This document shows positions 11,928 to 22,343 of a stretch of 64,000 nt of DNA, piece after piece. Source of the stretch: Mesocentrotus franciscanus (Eukaryota > Echinodermata > Echinoidea > Camarodonta > Strongylocentrotidae); assembly GCA_037976565.1 (NCBI GenBank), contig CP137671.1, positions 12,709,229 to 12,773,228 of the forward strand, given 5' to 3'. The notes beneath the pieces were generated by a model. It was not told the origin of the DNA. It ran no database searches and was given only the letters and a program-made list of their open reading frames with translations. Position 1 is the stretch's first letter; the number at the start of each line of letters is the position of its first letter. Both the position numbers and the translations under genes were made by a program.

Positions 11928-13300
11928 ACACTCCCCCTGTCATATCAAAAAATGGTCTATATCGATGCCGCTGCTTTCAGTAAAGATTCACCTGTCATCT
12001 ATTCTATATTATTGTGCGTTCCGATGTCAATTCATTCAAATTTCTTAGGATTTTGCTTTGGATCAATGTTCAGCCTATTGATTTTTCCTTTCGTTGGCCG
12101 TTGCGACACGTCAGTCTCGGGGCAAGCTGACACCTATTTAAGGATCGATTCACTAGATCGGCAATGTTATTCTCGAGAGCTGTTGGATGGTTCCATCATC
12201 GGTCTTGCAGATTTTCTGTGAAGTCAAAGTAAAACAGAAGCAACATTAAAGGATGGATACTTGGAAGAAAAACACATACCGTATGTAGTTACTGACTGAG
12301 GATTTGAAGCCTTGAGATATTAAAAGGATTTCTTGTCCATCGTGACGATTTGTTTTCATGTCAGCCATCCAGGATAAACAAACAAAATCTGTTAAAAGCC
12401 TCATGGATAAGTCATAATTTTTTTTGTATACATGTATATATAGTAAACCAGCTTAATATACAGTTTGAGTAAACTCTGTGCGCACACATTTGTTTGCCAA
12501 GTTGACTGCACCCATGCACCCCTGGTGGAGAAGATGGAAGAGTTCTTCCATGATGAAGAACCAGGAGTGGTAGCAGTGTGGTGTTATTCTATATTTTAGG
12601 CACCAAAGCTTCTACAACCTATTCATTGTGCTCTTCCTGTTTCATCTTTTATTTAGAATACCACCACCCCCTCCGGGCGGGTGTAACATAACATTATACG
12701 CAGTCATATATTCACCCCCAAAGGGCCGAATGTGACCCGCGAGGTAAAAGAGAATTTCTGTGTGCGTGTGTTTGCGTGGATGTGCGTCAGTGCAACAGAG
12801 TGTGTGTATGTGGTTGTGGGCCCGTTAACAAACTTCTCTTGCCATGACTTTTTGAGGGGCGTTTAACATCATCATTTCCATATAGAAAAATCCCAGGACT
12901 GAAGAAAACTTGTCCATCCCCCCTCAAAAAAGAAAAAAAAAATTGGAGGATTTCTCTTGTTGCAACTAAAATGCAAAATGTCTTTGCTATTTGTCAAGAA
13001 AGTTTATTTTGAGCAAAAAGTTGGGAGACAAATTTATTCGGGCATTCGGGCAATATGACCCGGCCGTTTGGCAGGAACAAATGGCCACACAGTGTCTTTC
13101 TCTGTATATATTCTATAAAAGTATAATGTATAAATTTGTACATACACATATACATGTATAAATACATATATATAATAAATATATATATTGCTGAACAATA
13201 AAACTAACGAAACCATTTTCATAGATATAAAGGAATTTTAACTTGTTATTAGCCTCTTTAGTTCCCTTAAAAAAAAGAACAAATATTAAAAATGACCTCT
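11928..13300. other. No gene recognised; possible dispersed repeat at 12.65-12.86 kb
   Basis: The block at about 12,655-12,860 is GC-richer (CCACCCCCTCCGGGCGGGTG, later a TG-rich run) and looks like a dispersed repeat I cannot name. At about 12,495-12,597 a plus-strand frame reads THAPLVEKMEEFFHDEEPG before a stop. It is exon-like but isolated. The remainder is AT-rich. Confidence 0.4.
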
Positions 13301-13355
13301 ATAGAATTTTTATTCTTGATAATATCCGACATCAAGAACATGAACCATCCCCTCC

Positions 13356-13382
13356 TCATTTTCTAAAATTCTGGACGAGAAA
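13356..13382 (-). CDS. Possible last coding exon of the Ig-domain membrane protein
   Basis: After acceptor CTTTTAG (minus strand), a phase-0 reading matching the previous exon gives eight residues (FLVQNFRK) and a TGA. An AATAAA hexamer on the minus strand follows at about 13,310. The fit of phase and polyadenylation signal supports it, but so short an exon is weak evidence. A second frame here would give a longer tail (ENEEGMVHVLDVGYYQE) but does not match the phase. Confidence 0.3.
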   Translation of the reverse strand, partial: FLVQNFRK

Positions 13383-13664
13383 CTAAAAGTCAATTCTACT
13401 GCAGCCAAGTGCATTCAAGATGATGCACTGTCGCTTTGATTATCAATGTGCCATTATATGTGCCATTAATCCGTTTCAAATTGATGCAATGTCAAAATGA
13501 CAATGCTGTATTTTTTTGTGAAAAAAGCATTAAATTTTCTCCCAAATCTTGATGATATTTGTGACACCCTCTTTCTCGTTAGAATATTTTATGTAAAAAA
13601 AAAAGGGCAAATTAAAAAAAAAACATGTTAAATCAGGGTAGGCATTGGATAAGAGTGTACTTAC

Positions 13665-13766
13665 CGATGACTGGGATGCATTTGAACTTTCTTCTGGCCT
13701 GTCATCCACATCTACATCATCTCTGCCATGTGTGTCTGAGCTGAGTAAATTAGTGCTTGTACCCGA
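13665..13766 (-). CDS. Ig-domain membrane protein, exon 6 (cytoplasmic tail)
   Basis: This exon has 102 bp, phase 0 at both ends. The minus-strand acceptor is a T-rich tract ending TAATAG and the donor is G|GTAAGT. It encodes 34 acidic, Ser-rich residues (SGTSTNLLSSDTHGRDDVDV, then DDRPEESSNASQSS). That suits a disordered cytoplasmic tail. There is no tyrosine in this exon. Confidence 0.75.
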
Positions 13767-14144
13767 CTATTAGAAAAAAATATATATATATAGCCATGTC
13801 TTAATTAGAGAATGAAATGCCCTCATCCACAAGGAATTTGTCACCGTAGATGGAAATCACTTTTAACTACACCCCATGTCAAAAAAATCCTGTGCAGGGA
13901 TGGCTCGTGTGACATAAAATAGTCCCACCACGAAAATAAAGAAATAGCGACCTATTCTTTAATAATATCCCGGGTATAACATGACATGACATTTTGAAGC
14001 TATCGATATTGCCACATTTTCACTACCCATCTAATATTTCAACGAGTTATTCAAGGCAAAGTTTGAAAATGAAAATGGCAAAATTAGTACTTTCTCCCAT
14101 CTCAATCTCCTGCCTTAGAAATTAATTTCATTATTTTTCAAATT

Positions 14145-14490
14145 TCTATGTCACATAAAAATAAAACACTAGAGATAGACTCTCATAAAGCTTACAAAGG
14201 ATATGAATATTTACATTTTCATATTAATATTTTAAAATTATTAATGTACCTAATAAATTTCCATCTTTAGATCAGGGATATGTACATGTAAATGTAAACA
14301 TAAACATGAAAAAAGATTGAACAAATTATTTTCCTAATTTCTATGTCACATAATAATTATACAGTAGATAGACTCTCATAACACTTAGGAAGGATATGAA
14401 TATTTAAATTTTCATATTAATATTTTAAAATTATTAACGTACCTTTTTCAATCTTTAGATCAGGGATGTAAATGTAAACATACCATGTGC
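14145..14490. repeat. Intronic tandem duplication, about 190-bp unit
   Basis: TTTCTATGTCACATAA, ATAGACTCTCATAA, TTTCATATTAATATTTT and CTTTAGATCAGGGAT occur in the same order at about 14,145-14,300 and 14,337-14,490. The copies differ by scattered changes. The unit lies in the intron between exons 6 and 5 of the Ig gene. No exon is apparent in it. Confidence 0.85.
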
Positions 14491-15008
14491 TCTTTTTAGG
14501 ATTCGGTAAAATTATGGATCCTTTTCGGTGGATGACATAGTGAATATTACTGAGGGGGAGTACTTTGTCAATCACCTCAGGGAATCCATAATTTCAACTG
14601 CAGCCTCTCAGTGCATGGTATATTTTGATACAAAATCACTGAGGCAATCCTGGATATGGAAAGGACGATATTGCTTGATGTGGACCGGTGGTTTTTTATA
14701 TAAATAAACGTACCTTCTATTGATATATTTATTAATTCATTTATTCATAAAGAGGCGGATACAATTCCCAATTTTCTTTTCTCTCATATAAAGGGATTCA
14801 GAAGGTAATTATACATTTGAAATTTTGTATATAGCTTGAATAAGACCACTCATGTACATGTAACTAAAAGTACTTTTTGTCAATTGTGTGGTATGAAGGA
14901 AAAAATATCCATGGCTCCCTTAAAAACGTGGGTTAGTCCCCAAATTATGTTCCAGTTTCATGGTCCATCTCTATTTGAAAATTCTTGTTATGTAACATTG
15001 ATATTTAC

Positions 15009-15077
15009 CTTGTTTCTAATTTCATAATGAGGAGAATCAGGCTGAGGGGCCAACGGTGTAGAAGTACTTCTTGGTGC
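15009..15077 (-). CDS. Ig-domain membrane protein, exon 5 (tail with tyrosine)
   Basis: This exon has 69 bp, phase 0 at both ends, with acceptor ACTTATAG and donor AAG|GTAAAT. It encodes 23 residues, APRSTSTPLAPQPDSPHYEI followed by RNK. The tail is Pro/Ser-rich with a single tyrosine. PHYEIR does not fit the ITIM consensus because it lacks an aliphatic residue at +3, so no phosphatase-recruiting role should be assumed. Confidence 0.75.
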
Positions 15078-15748
15078 CTATAAGTGAAATGATATGATTG
15101 TCAATAGTAAATGGGCTACCTCGTTAACAGATTTACGGAGGTAAGTTCTGATTCATCTGAAAGATCTTTGTAGATCTTCCTGAGGAATCCACATTTTACA
15201 GCTAAAAGAAATGGATGCTAGCTAGCATTCACCAAAATGCATGAGGTTTTTAAATGTAACATAGCCTCGTACTCCAAAACAAAAATTAGTCATGGTGAAA
15301 ACTTGTGACTAGCTGCTCTCTATATGCTCTATTACAAACAAAACAAGAATCACTGATTTCTTCACATTCATGTAAATATGTCTGGAAAGTGTAATCAAGG
15401 CTATCTAATATAACAGATATTGACTAGTAGTGTGTGTAATATTATGGACAGCAAGGGAGTAATATTTCCCTCGTTATCATTTTTTCCTCAGCGCTGCGCT
15501 CTTAGTGAAAGTTAGACCTCTTGGGAAAATATATAACTCCCTTCGGTGGTCCAAAAAATGTTATACTACACCCTACCAGTCAATATCTGCACAATATTTG
15601 ATTACATTTCTTGATCATCTCATTTCAGGTCAAACAAACAAAATCCAAAAGAAATTGAAACCTTAGGTAATTTTGCCAACAATAACAAAGGTAAGTATCC
15701 TTTACATGACATTTTATAAAAAAACAAATGAATGTGGAACTTTCTTAC

Positions 15749-15795
15749 CAGTCTTCTGAGGGCACCAACGAATCCTGCTTGTAAATTCTTAATTC
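15749..15795 (-). CDS. Ig-domain membrane protein, exon 4 (juxtamembrane)
   Basis: This is a 47-bp exon with acceptor TTTCTTTAG and donor CTG|GTAAGA. It completes the split codon from exon 3 and encodes RIKNLQAGFVGALRRL in phase, ending phase 0. The segment is basic and follows the membrane span directly, as expected for a juxtamembrane cytoplasmic stretch. Confidence 0.75.
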
Positions 15796-16089
15796 CTAAA
15801 GAAAAAGGAACACATAATGGTATTGATCAGTTTAAATTCCCTTTTTTGTCCGAAACGTGATGTTCTTCGATCTGCAAACTAAATTAATAACATACACACT
15901 GAACGGCTGTATTTATTATATCAAGGATTGCGTATACTTTGATGGGACTAGCTAATCTCGATTATATAGCATCATGCTTAATTTTGTAAGCTTCATTTTC
16001 CAAAAATATCTATATTTATATATATATATAGTTTATTTTGTTGTTGTATCTATGTGACATGAATGTTGGTAAATAATAATCAAATCAAA

Positions 16090-16475
16090 TCAAATGAAAA
16101 GCAAGTGAAAATGTTTGCCAAATTTGATTCAGATCTGATGTATCCTGCATGCGTATGCTAGAGGTCTGTGGCCCCAAGATACATCTTCGTTCAAAATTTG
16201 AACAAAATCCCTTGAGAAATGTGGCCTAGTATAGAGCGCACACAAACCATCCACAAAAATATGGCCTTTTACCCTATAGAAGACGGAACACTGAGGGCAG
16301 CATCATCAAAAGTTATAGGTGTGTAGATTATACCAAGATACACCTCCATACAAAATTTGAAAAAAATCCGTCAAGGAATGTGGCAGTTAGAGCGCACACA
16401 AGAATATGACGCGGCGGCGGCGTAACGCTGCTGAATCCAAATACCCACCGGCATACTGCCGGGGGATACAATAAA
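16090..16475. repeat. Dispersed repeat with internal duplication, intronic
   Basis: Two related blocks lie in series: CAAGATACATCTTCGTTCAA...GAGCGCACACAA and CAAGATACACCTCCATACAA...GAGCGCACACAA. They are followed by GGCGGCGGCG and a small inverted repeat around CCGGCATACTGCCGG, then ATACAATAA. This looks like the 3' part of a short retroelement or another multicopy element sitting in intron 3. Family not identified. Confidence 0.6.
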
Positions 16476-16792
16476 ATGAATAAATTAAAAATAATGAAAA
16501 CATGAATAAAAATGTGGACTTTGGTAATACAGCTCACTATATCTACATGTACATAAAAATATTTTAAACATTTCTATATAAATATTAAATTTGGGATCGT
16601 CATAATGTTTCAGTATTATATTTCCATTTATTTTCTTAGAAAACAACATTGATATGACTTCAATTCTGATTTCCAAAATCCTGAGGGCATCATTTATATC
16701 ACGGTGCAATCTCACAAACCACATGAATATCTGATCATATAATCATTCAATGTAAATAGCTTTTGCAAAGGTAATAAAATGAATGTCCTTAC

Positions 16793-16963
16793 GTTCCCGG
16801 TACTTGAAAACAAGATATGCGGTGATGAAGGAGATGATGATGGAGAAGATGGAGATGGAGAAAAAGACTAAGATTTTATCATTTTCAGCAGGTTGCGGTG
16901 GTATCGTCGTAGAAGGTCTGAAGGGAACACCTGGAGAAGTGGTGGAATGTCCTACTTCTTGGT
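16793..16963 (-). CDS. Ig-domain membrane protein, exon 3 (stalk and transmembrane helix)
   Basis: This exon has 171 bp, phase 1 at both ends, with acceptor TTATCCTTAG and donor AAC|GTAAGG. It completes the Gly/Asp codon from the Ig exon and encodes a Thr/Pro-rich stalk (GHSTTSPGVPFRPSTTIPP), then a hydrophobic helix of about 23 residues beginning ILVFFSISIFSIIISFITAY, then the stop-transfer KYRER. This is a classic type I membrane layout. The stalk is a likely site of O-glycosylation. Confidence 0.85.
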
Positions 16964-17971
16964 CTAAGGATAAATCATACAACATAATCATGAATTTATC
17001 ACTATTTTATTTTGAGAACATTAAGGCTAATATAAATGTACATGTACATGTATATATATTTGATTTGTAGAAATTTTCAATACTGCTCAGCTATTTCCAA
17101 ATCTTTGACAATATATATATGAGTTGGTTGATCTTTATGAACACCTCTTTGAGGTGGGTTATTTATTTGTTTGTTGTTGTTGATTTCATCGTTTTTCTTC
17201 GTCGGCTTCATTATTATTGCTGTTGTTGGGTTTGAATGGGGGTCACGGTGTACCTTTTTAAGACCAGGGTCTGACAAAACATTCCAAAACAGAGATGGTG
17301 GCGGGTGATAAGTCAACTACATAGGGACATCGCTGTTCTATTTTTACCTAACTATTTTGTCCATCCTTTCTTGTCTATATAGTTACCGTGCATACCCATT
17401 CCTGTGACAATGTTTGTATTGTCTTCTAATATTCTCTATTTTCTCCTTTCCATTCCTCCCTACTCATATCTTCCTTTAACCTCTTTCTTTCTTTAATCCC
17501 TTCTTCCTCCCTTCTACTATATTCTCTTTTTCTACCTGCCCTGCCTGATAATTATTTATTCACCGGGCCTATCCAAAACAAGCTTTGCTTTACTTTAGGC
17601 CCATCCACTAAGACCACTACATAGCCATGCATACAGTGAATGATGAAACGTTTAAAGTATCTATTTATTAATAAGTTGTAATTGACTTGTATGCTTTACT
17701 ATTATCATGATTATCATGATTGTACTACAATATCTTTAGACAAAGTTATTTGTATTGTTTAATTTAGTAATAGAGGAATTCTGTTCTGTATTTGAAATAA
17801 AAAGAATAAAGTGAAGAAAAAAATGAAAACAAAAAAATAAAAATACATTTATTGCTAATTTCACGTTATCAAGGTAATTATAAATATGATAGTACAGTCA
17901 GATTATAAATTAGCCACCTATGAAAATGAAATGCACGTACACTGTACAATTAAGGGTGTATATTAAAGGTA

Positions 17972-18290
17972 GTTATCTTGGGATGATTCTTTTGAAGTGA
18001 TATGATACTTCATTATACCTGTAACACAAGACGTAGCCAAGCTAATTTTGTGGTTGTTATTTTGGGATGTTGCTTTTGAAGTGATATGATACTTCATTAT
18101 ACCTGTAACATAGGACATATAGCCAAGCTAATTTTGTGGTTGTTATTTTGGGATGTTGCTTTTGAAGTGATATGATACTTCATTATACCTGTAACATAGG
18201 ACGTATAGCCAAGCTAATTTTGTGGTTGTTATTTTGGGATGTTGCTTTTGAAGTGATATACTTTATCATACCTGTAACAGATAGCAGTAC
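17972..18290. repeat. Tandem repeat (about 84-bp unit) duplicating a splice donor
   Basis: The word ATACCTGTAACA (minus strand TGTTACAG|GTAT) occurs at about 18,016, 18,100, 18,186 and 18,269, spaced about 84, 86 and 83 bp. The last is the real donor of the Ig exon. The other three lie downstream in its intron with the same TTTTGAAGTGATATGATACT context. The units are close to identical, so the exon end and its donor have been copied three times into the intron. Confidence 0.9.
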
Positions 18291-18557
18291 ATGGCCAGGT
18301 TCAAAAATGGAGACAAGAGTCACCACTTGACAGTGATAGATTCCACTGTCCGTCTTCTTAAGATCCTTGATCGTTAAACGTGTAGCATGGTTGCTGACCT
18401 CATATCTTGTATCGGTTGTCCATGGGGTATTACTCTTGATTTCGAGAGAGTAGATAGTGTGATTGTTCTTCATCCAGTACACCGACTTCCATAGATCGTT
18501 GTGGAAAAGGGGACACAGCAAGGTGACATTTCCTCCAATGGGGACATGCAGTTTCCT
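18272..18557 (-). CDS. Ig-domain membrane protein, exon 2 (single Ig V-like domain)
   Basis: The exon encodes one complete Ig-like domain of about 95 residues. Strand B cysteine is in NVTLLCPLF, the core tryptophan in SVYWMKNN, and the second cysteine in KTDSGIYHCQV (the D-x-G-x-Y-x-C signature). Two N-glycosylation sequons are visible (NVT and NHT). The donor at 18,271 is ACAG|GTATGA and joins in phase to exon 3. The acceptor CTATAG at 18,558 gives an in-frame exon starting RKLHVPIGG. This start phase does not match exon 1 as drawn, so an extra exon or a sequence error is possible. The product is a small cell-surface receptor-like or adhesion-like protein; the ligand is unknown and I do not recognise a named orthologue. 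Confidence 0.85.
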
Positions 18558-18599
18558 CTATAGAAGGAGAAAATTATATACACATGTAGATCTAATGTC

Positions 18600-19080
18600 A
18601 TTTCTATTATACACTTTTATACATCGGAGACGCTTGTTCACATTTACTGCAGCGGTTTACTGTGTTTTTAATTTGTTTGTTTTATTATTTGTTGGGTTTT
18701 CAATCTTACTTAATAATTAAACTTGCACTTTATATTTTTGTATAGATTACTGTACTCTCTAGTCATCTATAAAGTGCAAATTGTGTTTTCTATTCACCAT
18801 GTTCATGATTAAGAGTATTTTGTGCAATTTATATATTCCCATTGAAATACACATGTACATGTACATACACAAACCAAGAACAATCTTATTCCTAGCTGGC
18901 TTATTGAGAAATCCAGGGGCAGTAACAGTTTGACATTATGCTATTTAGAGAAGGTGCCTTTAACTTTAATGCATTTCTATATGTGAGTTGGTCCAAACCA
19001 GAGTCGAAAGAGAAAGAAGGGGGGGGGGGTGCTCAAAACAATATGATACAGTTGTAACAGGAGCAAGAGATGTGAGGGGC
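18600..19080. other. Intron 1 of the Ig gene, no other feature seen
   Basis: AT-rich with one poly-G run near 19,020. I looked on the minus strand for an extra exon that would reconcile the splice phases of exons 1 and 2 and did not find a convincing one. Confidence 0.4.
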
Positions 19081-19088
19081 CCGGAAGG

Positions 19089-19125
19089 GATATATATATA
19101 CGGTATATATATATATATATACGGC

Positions 19126-19157
<32 letters not shown>
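19089..19157. repeat. (TA)n and (GA)n compound microsatellite
   Basis: Three TA runs separated by CGG/CGGC are followed by about nine GA dinucleotides. The tract lies within intron 1 of the Ig gene. Confidence 0.95.
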
Positions 19158-19270
19158 TGGGCTTTAATTCATATGTATTTACTCAGGCTCCTACCAGCAA
19201 TGGTCATGTTACAATCATGTTACAATCTTGTATTTTGTAATTAAAACATGCATTAAAAAAATCAACATAC

Positions 19271-19358
19271 CTGACTGAGAGGCTTGTCCTCTGATTGGCC
19301 CTCCCACCGTCACAGCAACTGCGAGCATACAGGTCATGCAGGAAATAATGCCTTTCAT
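19271..19358 (-). CDS. Ig-domain membrane protein, exon 1 (signal peptide)
   Basis: The ATG at 19,358 (minus strand) starts a 29-residue segment, MKGIISCMTCMLAVAVTVGG followed by PIRGQASQS, with a short basic start and a hydrophobic core typical of a cleaved signal peptide. It ends at donor TCAG|GTATGT with one base of a split codon. It lies just upstream of the Ig exon on the same strand, in the expected order. No other start fits a secreted product here. The 5'UTR boundary and promoter are not defined. The phase problem with exon 2 leaves the join unproven. Confidence 0.65.
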
Positions 19359-19559
19359 TGTGTAATTCCTGTAGTAGAAAAAATATGATCATATGTCTGA
19401 ACAGTAGCATAACGGGCAAAGTGGTTCTTGGCCGAAGATCTTGATATTGTCCTACCCCACGAGAGAATGTCATCAATTCAGTTAAGAATTCATCCCTAAT
19501 TTCATGAAGTGCACTAAATCTTCACAACCCTCGATCATGCATAATTTGTATTTTTGTTA

Positions 19560-20062
19560 TTGATATTTTCATCATCACTATTATCATCATCATTATTATT
19601 AGAGCCTACAGGAGGCATGCATCATTCTGATGGAGGGTTGGGCAGCCTCTTTGACTGCTGAGCATGGTAGATGGTTCCAGATCCTTATCGTTCTTGGATA
19701 TAGTATACTTAGAAAAACTTGAAGGAGTCAATAGTTGCATCAGGAATTACACACTTCAGGTTGTGGTCGTGTCTTCTGAAGTATGTAATAATGTATCAGG
19801 GATGACAATAGTTGGTTTGGGTATGGTCCTATGGAGACAAGACGGTGATGAAGGGTGCATTAATTATTGGTCAAGGATTTGACGTGTGTGGAGCATGTCC
19901 CACCCTATATAGTGCTGTGACAAGAGCCGAGGGTGATGTGGTGTATCTGTAGTCACAGTAGGCCTACACAAAGCGAGCCGCTGTTCTTTGTACTTGCTCA
20001 AGCATGTGACTGTGACGTTGTGTACATGTAGGTTCCATGCCTTGGAGCCACACAACCCAGAA
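19560..20062 (-). pseudogene. Non-LTR retrotransposon fragment (RT C-terminal end)
   Basis: On the minus strand, pieces in several frames match the end of a LINE reverse transcriptase. Around 20,040-19,960 a frame reads HMLEQVQRTAARFV and then continues past a stop to YCDYRYTTSPSALV. Around 19,700-19,610 a frame reads RTIRIWNHLP and later PSIRMMHASC before a stop. The RTAARF and IWN-LP words are characteristic of this region in CR1/Jockey-like elements. The 3' end passes into TAATAATGATGATGA simple repeat at about 19,600-19,560. Several frameshifts and stops make it a dead relic. Confidence 0.75.
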
Positions 20063-20402
20063 GATATTTAACTTAAAAGAAAAATTCAAATAAATGAAAA
20101 CCCAATATTTGCTCAAAAAAATCTACATGTAATGTACATGAGATCTACTTGGGCATGCAACAAGCCAAAAGTGAGGATGATGACTCCTTTCCCATCTTGC
20201 AACCCTCTGCACATTTTGTTCCATTCTTCTTATACAGTGTGATTTTACAACAGATCTAGATAGAAGTACTTCTCAAACAGAACACACATTTTGCAATTAT
20301 GAAAATTCACAGAAGCGATTAACAGTTTTGTTTTATTTTTATCTCATTTAATATTCTTTTCTCATTTGTTTTTATTTATTTCTTTCCATGCACATTTATT
20401 AG
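20063..20402. other. AT-rich, no feature seen
   Basis: This interval holds no coding or repeat structure I can support. A pyrimidine-rich tract at its right end precedes the exon-like segment that follows. Confidence 0.5.
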
Positions 20403-20533
20403 ATTGCCGCATCAATTTCATTCATGGCTCCCCTACCTCCTCTGAGGATTCAGCTCCGGCCGAGAGAGAGAGCAGGGAAAATGACAAGTCATCAAAACCT
20501 TCCAGGAGATTTAACAAACATCTTCCAATCTAA
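20403..20533 (+). CDS. Exon-like segment, unknown protein C-terminus
   Basis: After a pyrimidine-rich tract ending TTATTAG, a frame starting with two bases of a split codon reads CRINFIHGSPTSSEDSAPAE, then RESRENDKSSKPSRRF, and stops at TAA 20,531. The composition (Ser, Glu, Lys, Arg, Pro) is unlike the random AT-rich ORFs around it and resembles a disordered protein tail. I see no upstream exon on this strand. It could be the last exon of a plus-strand gene or chance. Confidence 0.25.
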
Positions 20534-20699
20534 TCACTATTTTGAAGAAGATATAAAGTTAATCATTTACATGTATCATTATACCTCTTGTATGACTATT
20601 TTTGTATCTACTGATCAATAGATGAAATATATTTCAGATGACATAGTCTGTCATGTTTCGATGAGTAAGATGATAGTTACTCTAATACCATACCGATGT

Positions 20700-21320
20700 T
20701 ACTCAGACATGATGTCCATGTAACATTGGTAACTCCTCTATTGAGGTGAATATATATAGACCATAAATCTTGCAGGTTTCCTTTCATTTGTGTCATCATC
20801 TCATTAAACATATGTTTCATGCAGCAATTAATGAGCACATTTCTTAGAATGCAGCCAAGATGTTCTATGCAAGAGAAAAGATGACCCTTTAGAAAAAAAA
20901 CATGATTTGAATTGCAAGTTCCTTGATTCGTTTCCTGTTTAAAATTTGATATCATGTTGCATGCATGAGTTCGAGTTTTAAGTATTCTGAACTATTGCTC
21001 CCATCATCTTAATGTTTTCCACACGAAAAGTGGAGTACAGACTCTGTGGCAAAGTTTCAGATCAGAAAATAAATGATGAAGTAAAAAAAGATGTCCATGT
21101 AACGTTGGTATTTTGTTGTGTCTGTTTTCTCATTTTAAATGAAAGTGTGCAAAGGAAAACACACAATTGCAATGGAATCTATTGTAGGATATTGGTGTCA
21201 GAAACGGAATATAACAATAACAGAATTAATACCAACTCTGAATTTTGCACCTTCACGTCACAATTTGAATTTTTGACCCCTGAACCTCATGGAATGACCC
21301 CTATGTCGTTGAGATATCCT
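20700..21320. repeat. Scattered pieces of the TGTCCATGTAAC module
   Basis: GATGTCCATGTAACATTGGTA at 20,718 and GATGTCCATGTAACGTTGGTA at 21,089, both in direct orientation, are followed at about 21,278 by CCTGAACCTCATGGAATGAC. The same three words occur in order in copy A (5.93-6.13 kb) and copy B (49.48-49.71 kb). This is probably a degraded third relative of that part of the large repeat, or a separate dispersed element. Confidence 0.5.
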
Positions 21321-21739
21321 TGGTTTGAGATGAGCTAGCTCTTCTTCAGTTTGATGGTGTCCTCTGCAATGAGAAGGGATCTGTGTCATAGGCTGTGCCA
21401 TGGTGTATATAGTTTGCCAGCTGAAGCTGACTTAATTGATTCTTCGTCAATGCCTGGGATGTATGTCGTGCGAGTGGTGCGACAGCCTCTAATTGGGATA
21501 TGTCTACGTGACACCTTCTTGACCATGTCTATATATGAATGATTCATAGTGTAGGCCTACTGTGTAGTTCTTTGGGTCTGCTCGGGAAGATTTGTTAGCT
21601 ATAGCTAGGGCACGATCAAGGTGAGTCGGTGAAAGCAGGCCAGTCTAGTCTGCCTTAGCAAAGTTGAACCTGCGCTTGAACGGGGTCTTGCTTGGTGTGA
21701 TTGCAGTAAGTTGATGGACCCGATATCGCAACAGTCAGC

Positions 21740-21872
21740 CCCGCTGCAAAAACTGTCAGTTTTTGCAGGTTTAGGGTTAGGTTTAGGTTTAGTTTTAGGG
21801 TTAGGGTAAGGGTTAGGGTATAGGGTTAATTAGGGTAAAATGACCCCAAAAAATTACTGTTTTTGCAGCGGG
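21740..21872. mobile_element. 133-bp inverted-repeat element with telomere-like core
   Basis: The left end CCCGCTGCAAAAACTGT and the right end ACTGTTTTTGCAGCGGG are inverted repeats, and a second TTTTTGCAGG lies just inside the left end. Between them, 21,773-21,836 is made of TTAGGG, GTTTAGG and related words (TTTAGGGTTAGGTTTAGG...). A 3-bp GCC on each side could be a target duplication. This is a small non-autonomous DNA element rather than a chromosome end. Confidence 0.65.
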
Positions 21873-22343
21873 CCGAGTTGTCTCTGGGTTAGCCCTATTC
21901 CAAGTTGACGGCTACACAGTCAACGGGAAACGAAAACTTGTAACGCAACGGCGACGTTTAACTTTTTACATCCCAAGGCAACATGTACCCACCGTGATGC
22001 ACTCCCCTTCACTAATTAAATCGAGCTCAAAGGAATCACTGCAAGCCTTCGTTTACCGTAGTACCGGGTATGCTTCTTGAAAAAATGAAAACCCAAAATC
22101 ACACAGATTCTGAATTCCTCCGCAGATAGCAGAGGAAGATGGTGTTTAGAAGCATGTTTTTATCAAGTCTGTTCTAAACGAGACTGTTACAGCAAATGGG
22201 CTGAGAGTAAAACAAAACTAGAATGCTCTAAATATGTATTTCCCATGAAAGACTAATGGGGTTAAACTATAAGAGGTGACATTTCTTTGAAATTTTGAAA
22301 TAAGTATAATCAAAAGCTTATCACACACTTTGACATAGTAACG

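Noticed and set aside
12495..12597. Frame reading THAPLVEKMEEFFHDEEPG as an exon of a host gene
   Set aside because: No convincing acceptor-donor pair and no neighbouring exon; kept only as a note in the gap entry.
15009..15077. ITIM in the Ig protein tail
   Set aside because: PHYEIR lacks the required aliphatic or serine residue at -2 and the aliphatic residue at +3.
21773..21836. Chromosome end or internal telomere fusion
   Set aside because: The TTAGGG-type run is short and degenerate, and inverted ends of a small element enclose it.
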